64,000 nt of DNA from Bimastos eiseni (lineage: Eukaryota > Annelida > Clitellata > Crassiclitellata > Lumbricidae): assembly GCA_959347315.1 (NCBI GenBank), contig OY365810.1, forward strand, positions 2,036,334 to 2,100,333. The letters are read 5' to 3'. Under the pieces are notes generated by a model. That model was not told where the DNA came from and did not search any database. It worked only from the letters and a program-made list of their open reading frames with translations. Position 1 is the stretch's first letter. Every line of letters begins with the position of its first letter. The position numbers and the translations under genes were made by a program. Below are positions 31,818 through 42,936 of this stretch, piece by piece.

Positions 31818-34800
31818 AGTAATAATAATAACAATAACGATAACGATAATAATAATAATAATAATAATAATAATAGAAATAGTAGTAGTAGTAGTAATAA
31901 GGGATGTCAGACTCAGCGTCCGCAGGGTCGCTTCGCTGGCTTCTTTTGCCTATTTGGCCCCAGCCGCATCGACCCTCTGCCTGCATTCCGCCATTCTCAC
32001 TGGTTTGGATGCGCCGCTGGATCGTTTCAGGGACAAATTTATGGGAGCACGGTTAGTATTACTAATATTATTGTTAGAGATTGGACTTCTATAATAAATT
32101 TCCATCATCCGAGTCGGTGAACACTGGTTGACCAAGCAATATTAAAACGACATTACTCAAGACTTGTAGGCCTATAAATCAGTTACTTTTTCAAACCTTA
32201 AGGAATGCATAACTGTCCCATTTTCACCTAAAAGAATATCACAAGGATCGGTCTCAGATGCGAACAGAAAAGCCCTAACAAGGTTCTCATTGAAAAATTG
32301 GTAACAACAAGACACGATATTGTGAATAGGCCTAAACCTGAGAACAAGAACGACATTTTGAATTCGAAGTTTGCCCTTTCAAAGTAAGCGAAAACAGAAA
32401 GTAGCATTGTGAAAGCGAAACGCCAATTCAGGTGACAAATGCATATGACTCGACTCTTGTCCAAATTGGATTAGGCCATACATAACAAGTCAAAGTAAAA
32501 ACATAGATTTTTCGGGACCCTCTTTTATCTGGTACATGTAGCCTACAGGTAGATGTCGCAATCGTTCCATTTCCTTAAGAGATTATTGATTACATATCAT
32601 TGATGATGTAAACTTGCCAGAGTGGAGCTCGTCAAGGAGGACTCGTTCGAGTGGTTAAACGATATTTAATTTTTTGAATATTTTTATTTTTTCTCAATGT
32701 CTCAGTTATGTCCATAAAAATTTGATACTTTGCATTATCCTGCAAGCCTAAAGTGTTTGCAAAATTTCACCTCTGTAGGTCGACAGGCACATGCCGAAAA
32801 AAGGGTTGAAAGAACTCCTACGAACCAACGATCCAATGATCCGTCCATGACAAACTTTACTCAGGCCAAGTTAAATAAAAGAGAATAAGAAGCAATCAGG
32901 CATACCTGAAGGTCTATTAATTAACCAAACAGCTGAATGTTATTATGGCAAGCTGACATTTACATGCAGTTCACGGAAACAATAATTTATTGTAAAGCTG
33001 CACCCAATCTATAGGCCTATATTTACTATCCTGGTATAATTATTATAAATGTTGTGATTCTCCGTTAAACTGTCTGTCCGTGTGGTGGTTGCTCAACATA
33101 TGGTTCAAGGACAAAATCACTGACAAAATAATAGTTGACTTTCACGGACAAAATGTTTAGCTGTTCACCGACAACTATAACTGTATTCGGAAAGATACAT
33201 TCAGGCCCGGATCTAGGTGTAGGCGACGGCCTACGACAGAAAATTTCGCCAGTTTTCGGAGGCGGCACTTTTATTGAATTCAATTTTTAAAATATGCGTA
33301 GCATAGTAAAATAATATTTTCTTAGACCACAATATTCTAAATTATTTTTCAAATATAAATATTTTTCCAATGAAATATATTTTCTCTTTTCAATGGATTA
33401 TTAGAGTTCATCTTCTTTTTCTCTCTTTTAACGTGCTCCAAAAAATTTTTTTATTCAATTTTGATTCACTTTTCATCAATTAAGTTTAACTTTCGGTTAT
33501 GAGCGCCTTGTTTATCGATATCAGTTACAAACTTAAAGTTTTTAATTGAATGGAAATAGGATTTTCTAAAATAATTCCCTTATATGCAAAAAATATCATA
33601 GCCAAATGGATGGAAGAGGAAGAACGAGGCAGTCTGGGTCAGATTGTAAAAGAATAAGGCTTGGACGTGAATAATCAGAAAACAATTCTGTAATTTCTGT
33701 TTCCAGTTCTTCTATGTCAGACTACGTGCTCAATGGAAAATTTTCATATTTCAAATTTCAATATCACTGCTTAGTATATTTAGCAAATTAATAGTGGTCA
33801 GAACCTTGTTGTGTCATGTTCGTATTTTTATAGAAAATTGTGTGGGGGGCGGCAATATTACATCCCGCCTACTTACGAAAAATTCATAGACCGGGGCCTG
33901 AATACATTAGAAGATGGATCGACGATACTAGGCTACATCCAAATATTGCTAATCCAATTTCTATTTCTGCAAGAATTTTTTTAATTAATCCAGCTTCTAT
34001 TTCAGCCAGAGTTGTTTACATTTATATAAAATATGCCATCTGTTTAGGAAGAGTTACTTTCATCAGTCCATCTGCTTCTTAAGTAAGCATTATTATAATA
34101 AATCCAACTGCTAGTGTACAGAATACAGTTGGCTAATAATATCTTCTTGCTCTATGAATCTTTTGTCCGTGAACCATTTGTCGTCAAATATTTGTCGATG
34201 AATCGTTTGTCGTGACCTACTGGCTGCTTATCCTGTTATCCTTCCAACCCAGCTGTGTTTCCTTGAGCCCGTCTGTCTGTTTGTCTGTCTGTATCAAAGG
34301 AAATCAATGGGTTGAGAGTTAGAATGGAAAGCCAGTTGAATAGAATAATCCATCTGAGGAGAGAATAGTGAAACGTATAGGGAAGGCTAAGTGGCATTAC
34401 AGTATGTATTAGGATATTTATATAGCGCCTTATAAACACCTCTCGAAGGCGCTAAACGTAGCTACTAAACAGATCTGAACAAATGCGATTTTAGTCATTT
34501 AGAAAATCTTTCCTGAGCTGCAAATGGTGCAATGTTGCGAAGTTGTAAAGGAAGAGCGTTCCAGAATGATGATCCATTGCGTGAGAAGGCACGGTTTGTC
34601 CGCATCGATGTACGGGAGTGCGGAACCATGAAGTCCCCATGAGCCGCAGCACGCAAGGATCGACGACCTGGCTGGCTGGCTGGAGACGAGAAGACAGAGC
34701 TCTCTGATGTATTCTGGAGCACAGATACCCGTCCCATGAGGATGATCATGAATGTGATCCTATACTCAACCGGGAGCCAACGCAATGTGTCTCGCATATA

Positions 34801-37800
34801 GCTTGAAATATGCGAGTATTTTGGCAGCTTGGCAACGACTCTGGCAGCGCAGTTGAGAACGGATTGAACTTTGGCAGAGCCCCAAGGACACAATTGCAGT
34901 AGCTCAGGCGAGTAGGCACGAAGGAGTGGACAAGAGTCATAGCGACGTCAATTGACTGATTCCGCCGAATGACTCTACTCTGACACAGTTGACAAGAGCA
35001 AGACGTGCACATGGAACTGACACATTCCTCCAAAGACAGGTTTTCATCCAGAAGAACTCCCAGGTCTCGGACGACGCGTTGAACCTTCCAATGAGGAAAT
35101 GCTGCTTTAATCGCCTCCTTGTCAACCCTCGAACAGCCACATAAATTAATTTTTATTGTGGTTCAATCTTAGCCGATTGGAGGACATCCAGATCTGCACT
35201 TGCTCCGCAATTTCCAAGATTTTTGACACGCACTCCAGTGCCTCAGATAGGCGGCATGCCAAGTACTGTTGGAAGTCGTCGGCATATTGAACAAGAGGAC
35301 ATAATACGATCTTTGTTAAATCAGCTATATGTATATATATATATATAAATGTATATATATATATAGAACGTACAGCAGTGGATTGATGCCTGAGTCATGT
35401 GGGACGCCGAATGTCACAGGCACCCATGCTGAATTGGCCTTGCCAATGGCCACCATCATTACGTTCATTGAGGAAAGAGCGGATCCACTCAAACGCCTGT
35501 CCGACAACTCTAAACGAATATGGGAACTGGAATTGGAAATAGTGCAAGGTACAGAAACATGTACGGAGACAGATGGCGTATCAAAGAGGACATTATGGAA
35601 AGTTAGAGCGCAGTTAACCACATGAAGTCCGCCTGGTTCTGTGAAAGGGCAAATGATGTTCACTGAGGAAAACATTTTGTATCATTTACAGAAGTTACTG
35701 CGATGACCGTTGGTGATAATGCTGACAAGATGGTGATTATGATTCTGATTGTTGTACTGACTGTTGTCGGTTCAGTTGTGGCGATGGTTGTCATCTGTTG
35801 CATATGTTGCGCCTGTTACAAGAAGAAGATAACAGGTACGTAACCTTGAATGCTGTTCGTGTGTGTTAATAATTGGTGACCGTGGTGATGTTCCTTTGAT
35901 CATGAAAATAATGAATACAATTATAACGTTGACGATTTCGGTAGTAGACATAGAGATGACAATGTCACAATGACCATAGGAGTGTTTACAGAATATGGGA
36001 CCCTGTGCGCAAACATTTTGGGGCCCTTCTGAACTTGTAGGCTGGGTTTGAGACTCTGGTGCTGCTCGATGTTTATCTTACCACGTGCAACTTCACTCGA
36101 AGTTGAACTTGACACCGTTCTTCTGGGTGTTATTGACACTGTAATAATGATCAGTAAAATAAATAAAAATTTGAAGTTTTTGAAGTTTTTGAAGACTTTG
36201 AAGTTATTTTACTTTTGTTTTAAGGAAACCCAAAAAAATATGACACGCAACTCCACTTTAACCAATGTAGCTGACCGACCAATTGATATTGAAATGAACA
36301 AAGCTATAAATTACACCGATATTCTTTCATGTGAAAACTAAGACTGAAATGTAGCAAACATTATTACAATGTCATTGAAAGTAAATCAAGCTTAACACAT
36401 GTCATTTTGTATAAATGAAACACTGTTTTTCTTTCGTCTGTGGCATAGTATATTATAATGATGTTGATGTTGCTGCTGCTGTTACATCACATGATGAAGA
36501 CAATTTATTGTGATGACGATTTGGATAATGCTCATGCTGATGATTAGGAGGAAAGCGGTGCTGAATGCTGATGATGACAACGACGACGACGATGATAATG
36601 ATAGCGATTACGACGATGATGATGAGAGAAGTAGGTCTAATAATGTTTTCCTATGGATTTATTTTATAGACTTCCTGATTCAAATGGCAGCCAATGCCCA
36701 AGGCGGATCCGTGAACAGTAATCAACAGAAGAGTAAAAAATAACACCAGTTGTAATATGTAACCGTAATCACTGAAACGCATTTATATAGCGCCTTTCTG
36801 AATGCGACCACACATAGTCAAAATATTATCAGAATGGGTTTGGTTACCGCGAACAATATCATGGCTTACATGTATGAGTCATCTATTTATTTAAGGGCTG
36901 TTGATGAATCACAGGTAACGCGCGCGATTAACGCGTTAAATTTTTTTGGACGATTGACGCGATTAAATTTTTTAGTCGCGATTAAAATCTGCATTGGATG
37001 GGTGGTTAATAGTGAACTAACGAACAACATGTATCTCTAACACGTAAGGTACGGCCGAGGTCTAAAGTCATTGGGCAGGATTGGGCTTAATTCACCCAGT
37101 TGTGAGTTTTCATCAGACTCCGAAGATGAACCCCGCGAACCAAACTCTGCTGTAACAGCGCTGCTGCGTTACAGAGACGAACCTCTGATGGACATTGATA
37201 GTTGTCCTTTGAAGTGGTTGAAAACAAACGAAGGGGCACATAAGACACCGGCAAAGTTAGCACGGATACATAAGGCCCATCTCGGTTCGCCAGCAACTAC
37301 CGTCCCATGCGAGAGACTGTCTTATGCTGCTGCAGATTCTTATTGATAAGAAGCGTTTCTAATTCTGACGTGACAATGTAAAATAACTTAGTTTGTCTCA
37401 ACAACTGGCTAAAAACTGAGAAAACCCCACTATGTGTACCTTTATGTCAATAAGAAATTTTATAATGTGATATCAGAGACAATTTATTGTTTAAATGAAC
37501 TTCCTATATGTAATTTTGATATTATACGGATATTAAGTAAATACCTCTGTACGGCTAAAAATCACATTTGACACTTATTTATTACTATCTAGAAACAATG
37601 GCTATACTGCAATGCTATTTTCTCATGATGCGATTAATCGCGTTAGTAATCGCGATTATTTTTTTGAATCTCAAGATTAATCGCGATTAAAAATTTTAAT
37701 TGTTAAGCAGCTCTAATTTATTTATGATGCTTATTATTTTTATTATGTTTCTAAAATTAGAGATGATTTGTGTGGACTGTTTCAAGAATGTTTCTTACAT

Positions 37801-39934
37801 GATGTTGATGCTTTTGTTAATGAAGGACTATCTCGCAGCAAGATTCCTTTGCCGAAACCTCCTCGACAGGGTTACACTCCCATGCAAATAAGATCCGCAC
37901 CAAGTCCAACATTGCAAGGTTATGGTATTTTGCCGAATCAAAACTACAATGATAATCAGCAGAGGTGTAAGAAGGTTTTGAAAAGTGTGGGGGGGGGGCA
38001 TAATTTAAAAAATATTGCGCGAAGCGGAAATTCTCCCCCCCCCCATTTATTGATTTTTGCCCCTTCCAAATTTGAAAATGGGGCAGGGCACAAAGTATCT
38101 TAACAAAAGTCATCTTTTGAAGCCATTGGAGAGACATGAAAAGAACCTATTTGGGGGGGCACATGGGGGGCACTGAGTACTAAAACGGGTGGGCTTTGAC
38201 CCTGTTTTGAAACTGGGGGCCGGTGCCCCTTCCCCCGCTTGTTACACCTCTGATATTCAGGATTAGGCTTATGATGAATAATTACGATAATAACGTATTT
38301 TAACTTTCATTATCATGCTTGCCATAACAAATAACATACTATGAACAATAGAATTGTCTAAAAAGCTACTCTGTCCAATCTTGCTCGTCTCGCTGGTGAC
38401 CAACCTTGGAACTCCTCTGAACATCGAGCCCTGCAGGACAACTTCTTTGGTTGTGACGCCGCGATCGAGAGTAACCTGATGCAGTGACCTTAGCTTTGGA
38501 GTACCATTTTATAAATTTGGAGATTATCACTATGATAGTGTGTGTCGAGAGTAAACAGAATCATGACTTTTTTCACAATTTTTCAGATCATTACTTTAAA
38601 AAAAACCCAGCCTGGTTATTATCGCCCGTTATCACGATAAATATCAAGGTCGTAAACGTGAATGAACCCATTAACAGTCATTAACACTAATTTTGACTAT
38701 TGTGGTCACAAATGTGACTGGGACAGAGATGAGTAATTTGCACGGTTATCTAGTGTAGGCCTATACAGCAACGCCAAAGCATTTAGTGAATAGACCCGTA
38801 ATAATGATAATTATTACTGACAAATTATATACTTTTTTGTAGAATCTCGGGAGGTGCAACTTATGTTGAACGAGCAACTAGGAATTAGTGTCAACGAAGA
38901 AGGTCAGCCTTTAAACGAATTTACTCATTGGCCTTTTCACCTCATAGGACTCCAACTATTGTCAAATCTTATCTTTTTTATGGCGGTGACCAGACTGCCA
39001 CAACATTAAATTTAGGCAATTAAAGTAATCCCACGGTACTGGCAAGGAACCGGAACATATAACTTGTCCACGGTCGTTATACAGAGCCGAACTCATAACC
39101 ACATGATCATCGACCAAGCACATTACCGATACATCTTTATTACAGCCAACTATATGACTAAAACTCACATAATCTTATCAATCACCACGTTATCTGGCAA
39201 AATCTGCTTGTTATATTTCATTTCTAATCATAGTTTTTACCTGTTTATCTTACAAAACCTGTTCTTCTCATGGAGTACCTTGTCCTCTGCGTGTCATACC
39301 TCAGTAGTCATGCCGTCTGTCAGTTGTTGACAGGTATCCGTTGGTTGGTTCCACCTCGTGTATGCGTGCACTGCGTGGGCCCACCACTGGTGTAATTGTA
39401 AATGTAGTTACGACAATTTTATAGCGCCGTAAGTAGCAAGCTACTTCTAAGGTGCTGTAAATGTAAATGACAGTTCACTGCAGATAATTATAGTACTAAT
39501 TCTAAACATTACAAAGAAAATACGATTTTAACAGTATTTTGACTGGTGACTCTTTACAGCTTTTGACTGGTGACTCTTTACAGCTTTTGGCTGGCGACTC
39601 TTTACAGCTTTTGGCTGGTGACTCTTTATAGCTTTTGACTGGTGACTCTTTACAGCTTAATGTGCATATTATGCTAACTGATGTACATGTAAGTAATGGA
39701 AATTGGCATCATTGTAGGCTAGCGAATATCTTAAATGCCTATTCTTAACAGCTTTCTTCCTTTGATTAAATGGTTCAGTACACCACCCACATAAAGTATT
39801 GATAATTCGTAATACGTTACGCTACAATGTGAGTGCAATACGTTACAGGTGCCGTGGGGAATGATACGTACAACGTTGAGAAAGATGAACAGGCGTCTAC
39901 CTACGCCACTTTGAGTCGCGGTGTTCAACGTTAG
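29668..39934 (+). CDS. Locus B: IgSF receptor, V-C2-TM with ITIM-like tail (7-exon model)
   Basis: Exons: 29668-29725, 30221-30550, 31223-31615, 35692-35835, 36670-36732, 37826-37966, 39849-39934; 1215 nt, 404 aa, stop TAG. Order: signal (about 1-19), V-like (20-129), C2-like plus stalk (130-260), TM exon (261-308), two small cytoplasmic exons, and a final exon with S-T-Y-A-T-L (Y395), a match to the ITIM consensus. The sixth exon adds P-L-P-K-P-P-R, Y-T-P-M (YxxM, PI3K-type) and Y-G-I-L. All introns are phase 1. An AATAAA is at 40001-40006. The product is probably an inhibitory or adaptor-recruiting surface receptor, inferred from motifs. A second possible last exon at 40641-41155 could replace the last one. 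Exons 5 and 6 are the least certain because they are short. Confidence 0.72.
29800..30060 (+). mobile_element. Decayed LINE 3' end
   Basis: It resembles an RT C-terminus (P-N-F-W-N-D-L-R near 29890) followed by a degraded tail. It sits in intron 1 of locus B. Weak. Confidence 0.3.
30221..30550 (+). CDS. Locus B exon 2: V-like Ig domain
   Basis: The acceptor TCTTACCAG|CG is chosen over the CGCAG five bases later because only it keeps phase 1. The donor is CTTG|GTGAG; 330 nt. Ig marks are E-M-E-C, V-R-E-W-T and E-D-A-G-I-Y-T-C, ending H-L-I-V-L. It is closest to the V exon of locus A (shared V-R-E-W-T). Confidence 0.87.
31223..31615 (+). CDS. Locus B exon 3: C2-like Ig domain and stalk
   Basis: Acceptor AACGTTGTAG|AA and donor CCAC|GTAAGT; 393 nt, phase 1-1. 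Ig marks are W-F-K-C, A-P-T-M-E-W-R-Q-H and S-I-S-C, then H-Y-S-Y-I-W-D-T-S and a polar stalk. An extra Cys follows the core Trp (R-Q-H-C) and another lies in S-S-C-S, possibly an additional disulfide. Confidence 0.85.
31775..31885 (+). repeat. (AAT/ATT)n microsatellite with inverted halves
   Basis: AATAATAAT runs into ATTATTATT and back, forming a self-complementary stretch. It gives spurious poly-Asn and poly-Ile frames. It is about 160 bp into the intron after the locus B C2 exon. Confidence 0.85.
33090..34215. repeat. GTTCAC-GACAAA interspersed repeat bodies in locus B intron 3
   Basis: The left part (33090-33180) has 'acggacaaaatgtttagctg' and 'ttcaccgacaac'. The right part (33890-34215) has AT-rich 'tgctaatccaatttctattt' and 'cttttgtccgtgaaccattt', in reverse orientation relative to 24608 and 48055. 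The AT-rich middle shows nothing else I can identify. Confidence 0.45.
34400..35310 (-). mobile_element. LINE fragment, reverse-transcriptase C-terminal region
   Basis: Minus strand: V-Q-S-V-L-N-C-A-A-R-V-V-A-K-L, then R-W-L-P-V-E-Y-R-I, R-R-S-L-R-A-A-A-H-G-D, and S-S-F-W-N-A-L-P. This is the classic end of an ORF2 protein. Upstream parts (34746-35140) continue in other frames, so it is frameshifted. The 3' UTR ('gcgccttcgagaggtgttta') matches the plus-strand copy at 48425-48790, so both are one family. Confidence 0.8.
35326..35366 (+). repeat. (TA)n microsatellite
   Basis: Two TATATATA runs separated by AAATG. Confidence 0.85.
35692..35835 (+). CDS. Locus B exon 4: transmembrane segment
   Basis: The acceptor CATTTACAG|AA and donor ACAG|GTACGT give a 144-nt phase 1-1 exon, open throughout. 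About 27 hydrophobic residues (M-V-I-M-I-L-I-V-V through V-V-I-C-C-I) are followed by C-C-A-C-Y-K-K-K. The Cys cluster at the inner membrane face could be palmitoylated. No charged residue lies in the span. Confidence 0.8.
36670..36732 (+). CDS. Locus B exon 5: short cytoplasmic exon
   Basis: TTTATTTTATAG|AC and AAGA|GTAAAA bound a 63-nt phase 1-1 exon (D-F-L-I-Q-M-A-A-N-A-Q-G-G-S-V and on to Q-Q-K). If the donor were ignored, the frame would end at TAA 36741-36743, giving a tyrosine-free tail; this would be a natural alternative end. A (GAY)n run upstream (36567-36630) is intronic. Confidence 0.5.
36893..37715 (+). mobile_element. hAT element with transposase C-terminal relic and perfect 8-bp TSD
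   Basis: The left end AAGGGCTGTTGA and right end GCAGCTCTA are decayed forms of a CAGNGCTG-type terminus. The flanking 8-mers are identical: ATTTATTT at 36885-36892 and 37716-37723. Subterminal regions are rich in CGCGATTAA words at both ends. Inside, an open frame (37071-37346) ends in a hAT dimerisation-domain pattern. It lies between exons 5 and 6 of locus B. Confidence 0.85.
37071..37346 (+). pseudogene. hAT transposase C-terminal (dimerisation domain) remnant
   Basis: Residues read L-L-R-Y-R-D-E-P-L, then C-P-L-K-W-L-K, and L-G-S-P-A-T-T-V-P-C-E-R-L-S-Y-A-A. This matches the known pattern of the hAT C-terminal dimerisation region, a hydrophobic helix followed by W-W/L-K and P-A-T-S-x-P-x-E-R. 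Only about 90 residues remain; the catalytic part is missing. Confidence 0.75.
37826..37966 (+). CDS. Locus B exon 6: proline-rich cytoplasmic exon
   Basis: The acceptor GTTAATGAAG|GA and the strong donor AGGT|GTAAGA give 141 nt, phase 1-1. It encodes P-L-P-K-P-P-R (a possible SH3 ligand), G-Y-T-P-M (YxxM) and G-Y-G-I-L. An alternative donor two bases upstream (GTGTAA) would shift the phase and is less likely. Confidence 0.6.
38366..38487 (+). other. Unidentified coding-like stretch in locus B intron
   Basis: After AAAAAG|CT (a poor acceptor, but phase 1 compatible) an open run reads L-A-G-D-Q-P-W-N-S-S-E-H-R-A-L and F-F-G-C-D-A-A-I-E-S-N-L-M-Q before TGA. The composition looks like real protein, but I do not recognise it. 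It may be a retro-element remnant or another alternative end. Confidence 0.3.
39537..39660 (+). repeat. 24-bp minisatellite of acceptor-like units
   Basis: Five units of TTTTGACTGGTGACTCTTTA followed by CAGC. Each unit contains CTCTTTACAG, a good-looking 3' splice site. It lies 190 bp upstream of the last locus B exon. Confidence 0.85.
39849..39934 (+). CDS. Locus B exon 7: last exon with ITIM-like motif
   Basis: The acceptor ATACGTTACAG|GT joins the T left by exon 6 to give Cys, then N-D-T-Y-N-V-E-K and S-T-Y-A-T-L-S-R, stop TAG (39932-39934). S-x-Y-x-x-L is a full ITIM match. AATAAA at 40001-40006. Confidence 0.65.
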
Positions 39935-40640
39935 TATATCATCCAAGATAGAGTTTATTCAGCTGAGAGATTGGGTTTGTGCAGAGATCGATATTCAGCA
40001 AATAAATCGCATTAATGATTATAAAAGAATCCAGCGATTAAAGTTTAAATAAAAATTACTGATCTAAAATGGTCTCAATGGAAAGTGTCTTCATGGAAAT
40101 GGTCTTCACGGAAATGGTCTTCATGGCAATGCTCTTAAAGATTCCTCTCCGGTTTCGTAGAATTGCCTCTGGTCCCTTCGGCAACCAGCCTCGGACCTCA
40201 ATAGGACATTGACTCTGGCTGGACGATCCCTCCGATATGACGCCGCGCATAAGAACACGATAGTTAGTTCTTACAGTGGCACTTTAAAAATTTGCTGTGA
40301 GCGATTACGATGACGTCATATGTATTGAAAATTCAAATTCTATGCAATTGAGATCAAGCTTTGATGAGGGTTTCAGTATAAAATAGCCCATTATATGGAG
40401 GAATAAAAAATTCTATGAAATTGAGATTAGGCCTACACTTTCATTTAGTTTTATGGGTAAAATATATATGAAGTAATAACAAATTTAATATTGAGATTAA
40501 GCTTTGATTTAGTTTCAAACAATAAAATATTATTTGGAAGAAAAAATTAATACAATTGAGATATATAGTTTTGATTTAGTTCTACTTATAATACATGTAC
40601 ATTGCGGTGAAAATCGAGCAAAACCTATTTAATGTTTTAG

Positions 40641-41155
40641 CTCCGAAAGCCGACAACGTCTACGCAAAAAAACGTCCCAGTTTCTACCCATGCAGAGCTG
40701 AAAGCACCTACGATGCGATCAACGACAGCATCTTCCTAGAGTCTCAAGACGATACCTTCGATGAACGCACCATGCCTAAAGCCACTGATGGTCCTTGCGT
40801 TAAAAATGGAAGTAATCGCGTGAAAGCTAGACCTACTGACGGAAGCTGTTCCAAGAACACCTTCTTCAAGGCCACTGCTAATGGAAGTGCTGAAATTACT
40901 CTCGCAGAAAGTGCAGATTCAAATTCCTACGGCGGAACAGTTGATGTTAATCATGCCGAGAGCACTGGAGTTGCGATCACCAACGATATCTATTCCGCAC
41001 TCAGTGACAATGAAACTTCGAGTATCTATGACATTGAAACCGATGTTAACCATATTGAAGGGACCCACGCTACTACTACCGACAATGCCGCAATCACTGA
41101 CAATGAATATGCTCCGAACACTGACATCATGTATGACGTTGTCAATGACGTCTGA
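40641..41155 (+). CDS. Alternative last exon of locus B, or orphan tail exon: tyrosine-rich
   Basis: The acceptor TTTAATGTTTTAG|CT is phase 1 and opens 171 codons to TGA. Tyrosine motifs are N-V-Y-A-K, S-T-Y-D-A-I (ITIM-like), D-I-Y-S-A-L, S-I-Y-D-I-E, N-E-Y-A-P and I-M-Y-D-V-V (ITIM-like). It is Thr/Asp/Asn-rich. There is no TM or Ig exon between it and locus B. It fits splicing from the TM exon or exon 6 in place of exon 7, giving a 547-aa form. AATAAA at 41364-41369. The upstream in-frame start at 40595 is probably not used. Confidence 0.6.
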
Positions 41156-42481
41156 AATGCGTTAGAAAGAAACAAGTGTAGGCCAAACCAAGATAGTAAA
41201 CGTTTCGCTATAGCAGGTTGTGTAATATTACCGAGTAGCAGATTTGTAAATATAATGTTCTAAATTTAGATTGCGACAATTATTGTTATGATCATATAGA
41301 GTTGCAGTAGGTCCTAGCAGCTTTCAGTGTCCATTGTCCATTGAGTATAAAATGTCTCTCTGAAATAAATGCTGTTTAGCCGAATGCCAAAGCTTAGAAA
41401 CAATTTGTTAAGTTTCCACTCTATCTTCTATTTTACCGAATACAATGGGCGAATAATAACTTTTTGGTCATGAACCTTTTGTCCGTGAACCAGTAAATGT
41501 TTTTGTCAACTGCTTGTCGCTGAACCAATTGATGTGATGCGCCTTACAATAGGGGCCAACATTAGGCCTTCATTACAAAACCGACTCAAACCAATTCGAC
41601 TCTTGGCTTGATATTGTTTTTCTCCAGACAGAAAGAAATCCAAGCTAAATCTTTAGACATCGGGGAGAAAAAACCAAGGCTTTCGAACGTTCGATCACAT
41701 CCTCGTCTGAGATGGCATGTTACTTCAGCCTCAACATTGTCTAAACTATAAAGGTTACTGGCAATACATGTAGAATAGTCTGGCCTCACTGTAGGCCTAT
41801 ATATCTGCAAGATCAATGCGAAATGGAGGCTGTTTAACCGCATTAGTAATTGGAGAAACCGAAGAAAATGTGTGACATTCGAGAAGAATCACTTTGACCC
41901 GCAAAATTGAAACAATTAGGGCCTTGATAAACCTAAAATCTGTCGTCAAATGTAAGCCAACCGAGTCTCCATAAATCTGTCGCCATCTAATATGTTTCCT
42001 CACTTGTTACAGCTTCTCTTCAATCCAGCCGAGAGACGATCACCAATTCAGGCTGAATTTGTTGTGACAAGATCAATTATTTAAGTTGGAAACCGTGCTT
42101 TTGCATTAGCCGGCCCCGCTGAATGTAAAAATGCTGGACCTTTAAAATGAACCTTAAAACTTGTTTGTTCAATTTTAATGTGACTGGATAGACTTTTCGA
42201 CCACGCACTTTTGTGAAAGGTTCATTTATGTAGGCGAATTGCACTAAGCTGCTTCCTATGCTATAACGAATCGAGAGGTTAATTTTTAAATTAAACGGCA
42301 ACATACATTGGAGTGACAAGTGCTTACAGGCCATCCATGAGGGAAACCTTCCGGAACTAGGCAACGAAATCGATGAACCTGGAAGAACAGATCGAATTCC
42401 AACACCAAGAGGCAAAGACCATGGGACCATCGTGGACACGGCTCAACAGAAGTAGGAAGAATTTTGTTAGGCAATTATTAA

Positions 42482-42936
42482 GGGGCCATTCTTATATTAC
42501 GTACGCAAACAATGTGATTTTCAGATCCCTCTGCCCCATGTTTCACTGCGTATATTTCGTGGACTCCCTCCCCCATGCATATGTACATCTGAGCTCTACC
42601 CCCATTGCAAAGGTTAAATAGCGAAAGACGTCTATAAGACATTGATTTTACCTCAGGCTATTTATTTTTGTTAAGCATCATATTTAACAGCTTAAATTTG
42701 GTAACTGCTATGAAGAAGTAAAACACTAACAATACTTGCCTTTAAAAAAGTTTTTATGCTACACAAAATTGATTAAGAAGGAATATAGTCTGTGATTGGG
42801 TTTATAGTTCTGTTTTTAATATTTCGTATTGTGGACGTCATAATTGGACCCTCTCCACCATGCTGACTCGTACGCAAAATCACCGATATTCGAACCCACT
42901 TCCCCTCGCTGCGTACGTATTTATGTGGATGGCCCC
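42482..42936 (+). mobile_element. Harbinger-like MITE (GGGGCCAT termini, TAA duplication)
   Basis: The inverted ends are GGGGCCATTCTTATATTACG and, on the other strand, GGGGCCATCCACATAAATAC, both followed by GTACGC. The flanking trinucleotide TAA is duplicated (42479-42481, 42937-42939), as is usual for PIF/Harbinger elements. 455 bp, no ORF. Confidence 0.75.

Noticed and set aside
31759..32120. Asn-rich and Ile-rich frames
   Set aside because: Produced by the AAT/ATT microsatellite.
36048..36341. Frame with N-Y-T-D-I-L as a further B tail exon after ATTTTACTTTTGTTTTAAG
   Set aside because: The acceptor would give phase 0, which does not match the phase 1 TM exon; the phase 1 reading stops after 16 residues.
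36510..36669. Asp-rich acidic frame
   Set aside because: Comes from a GAY trinucleotide run; only the part after 36669 is plausible exon.
38843..38910. Possible exon after TTTTTTGTAG
   Set aside because: Joining the T of the preceding exon gives TAA at once; other phases also stop early.
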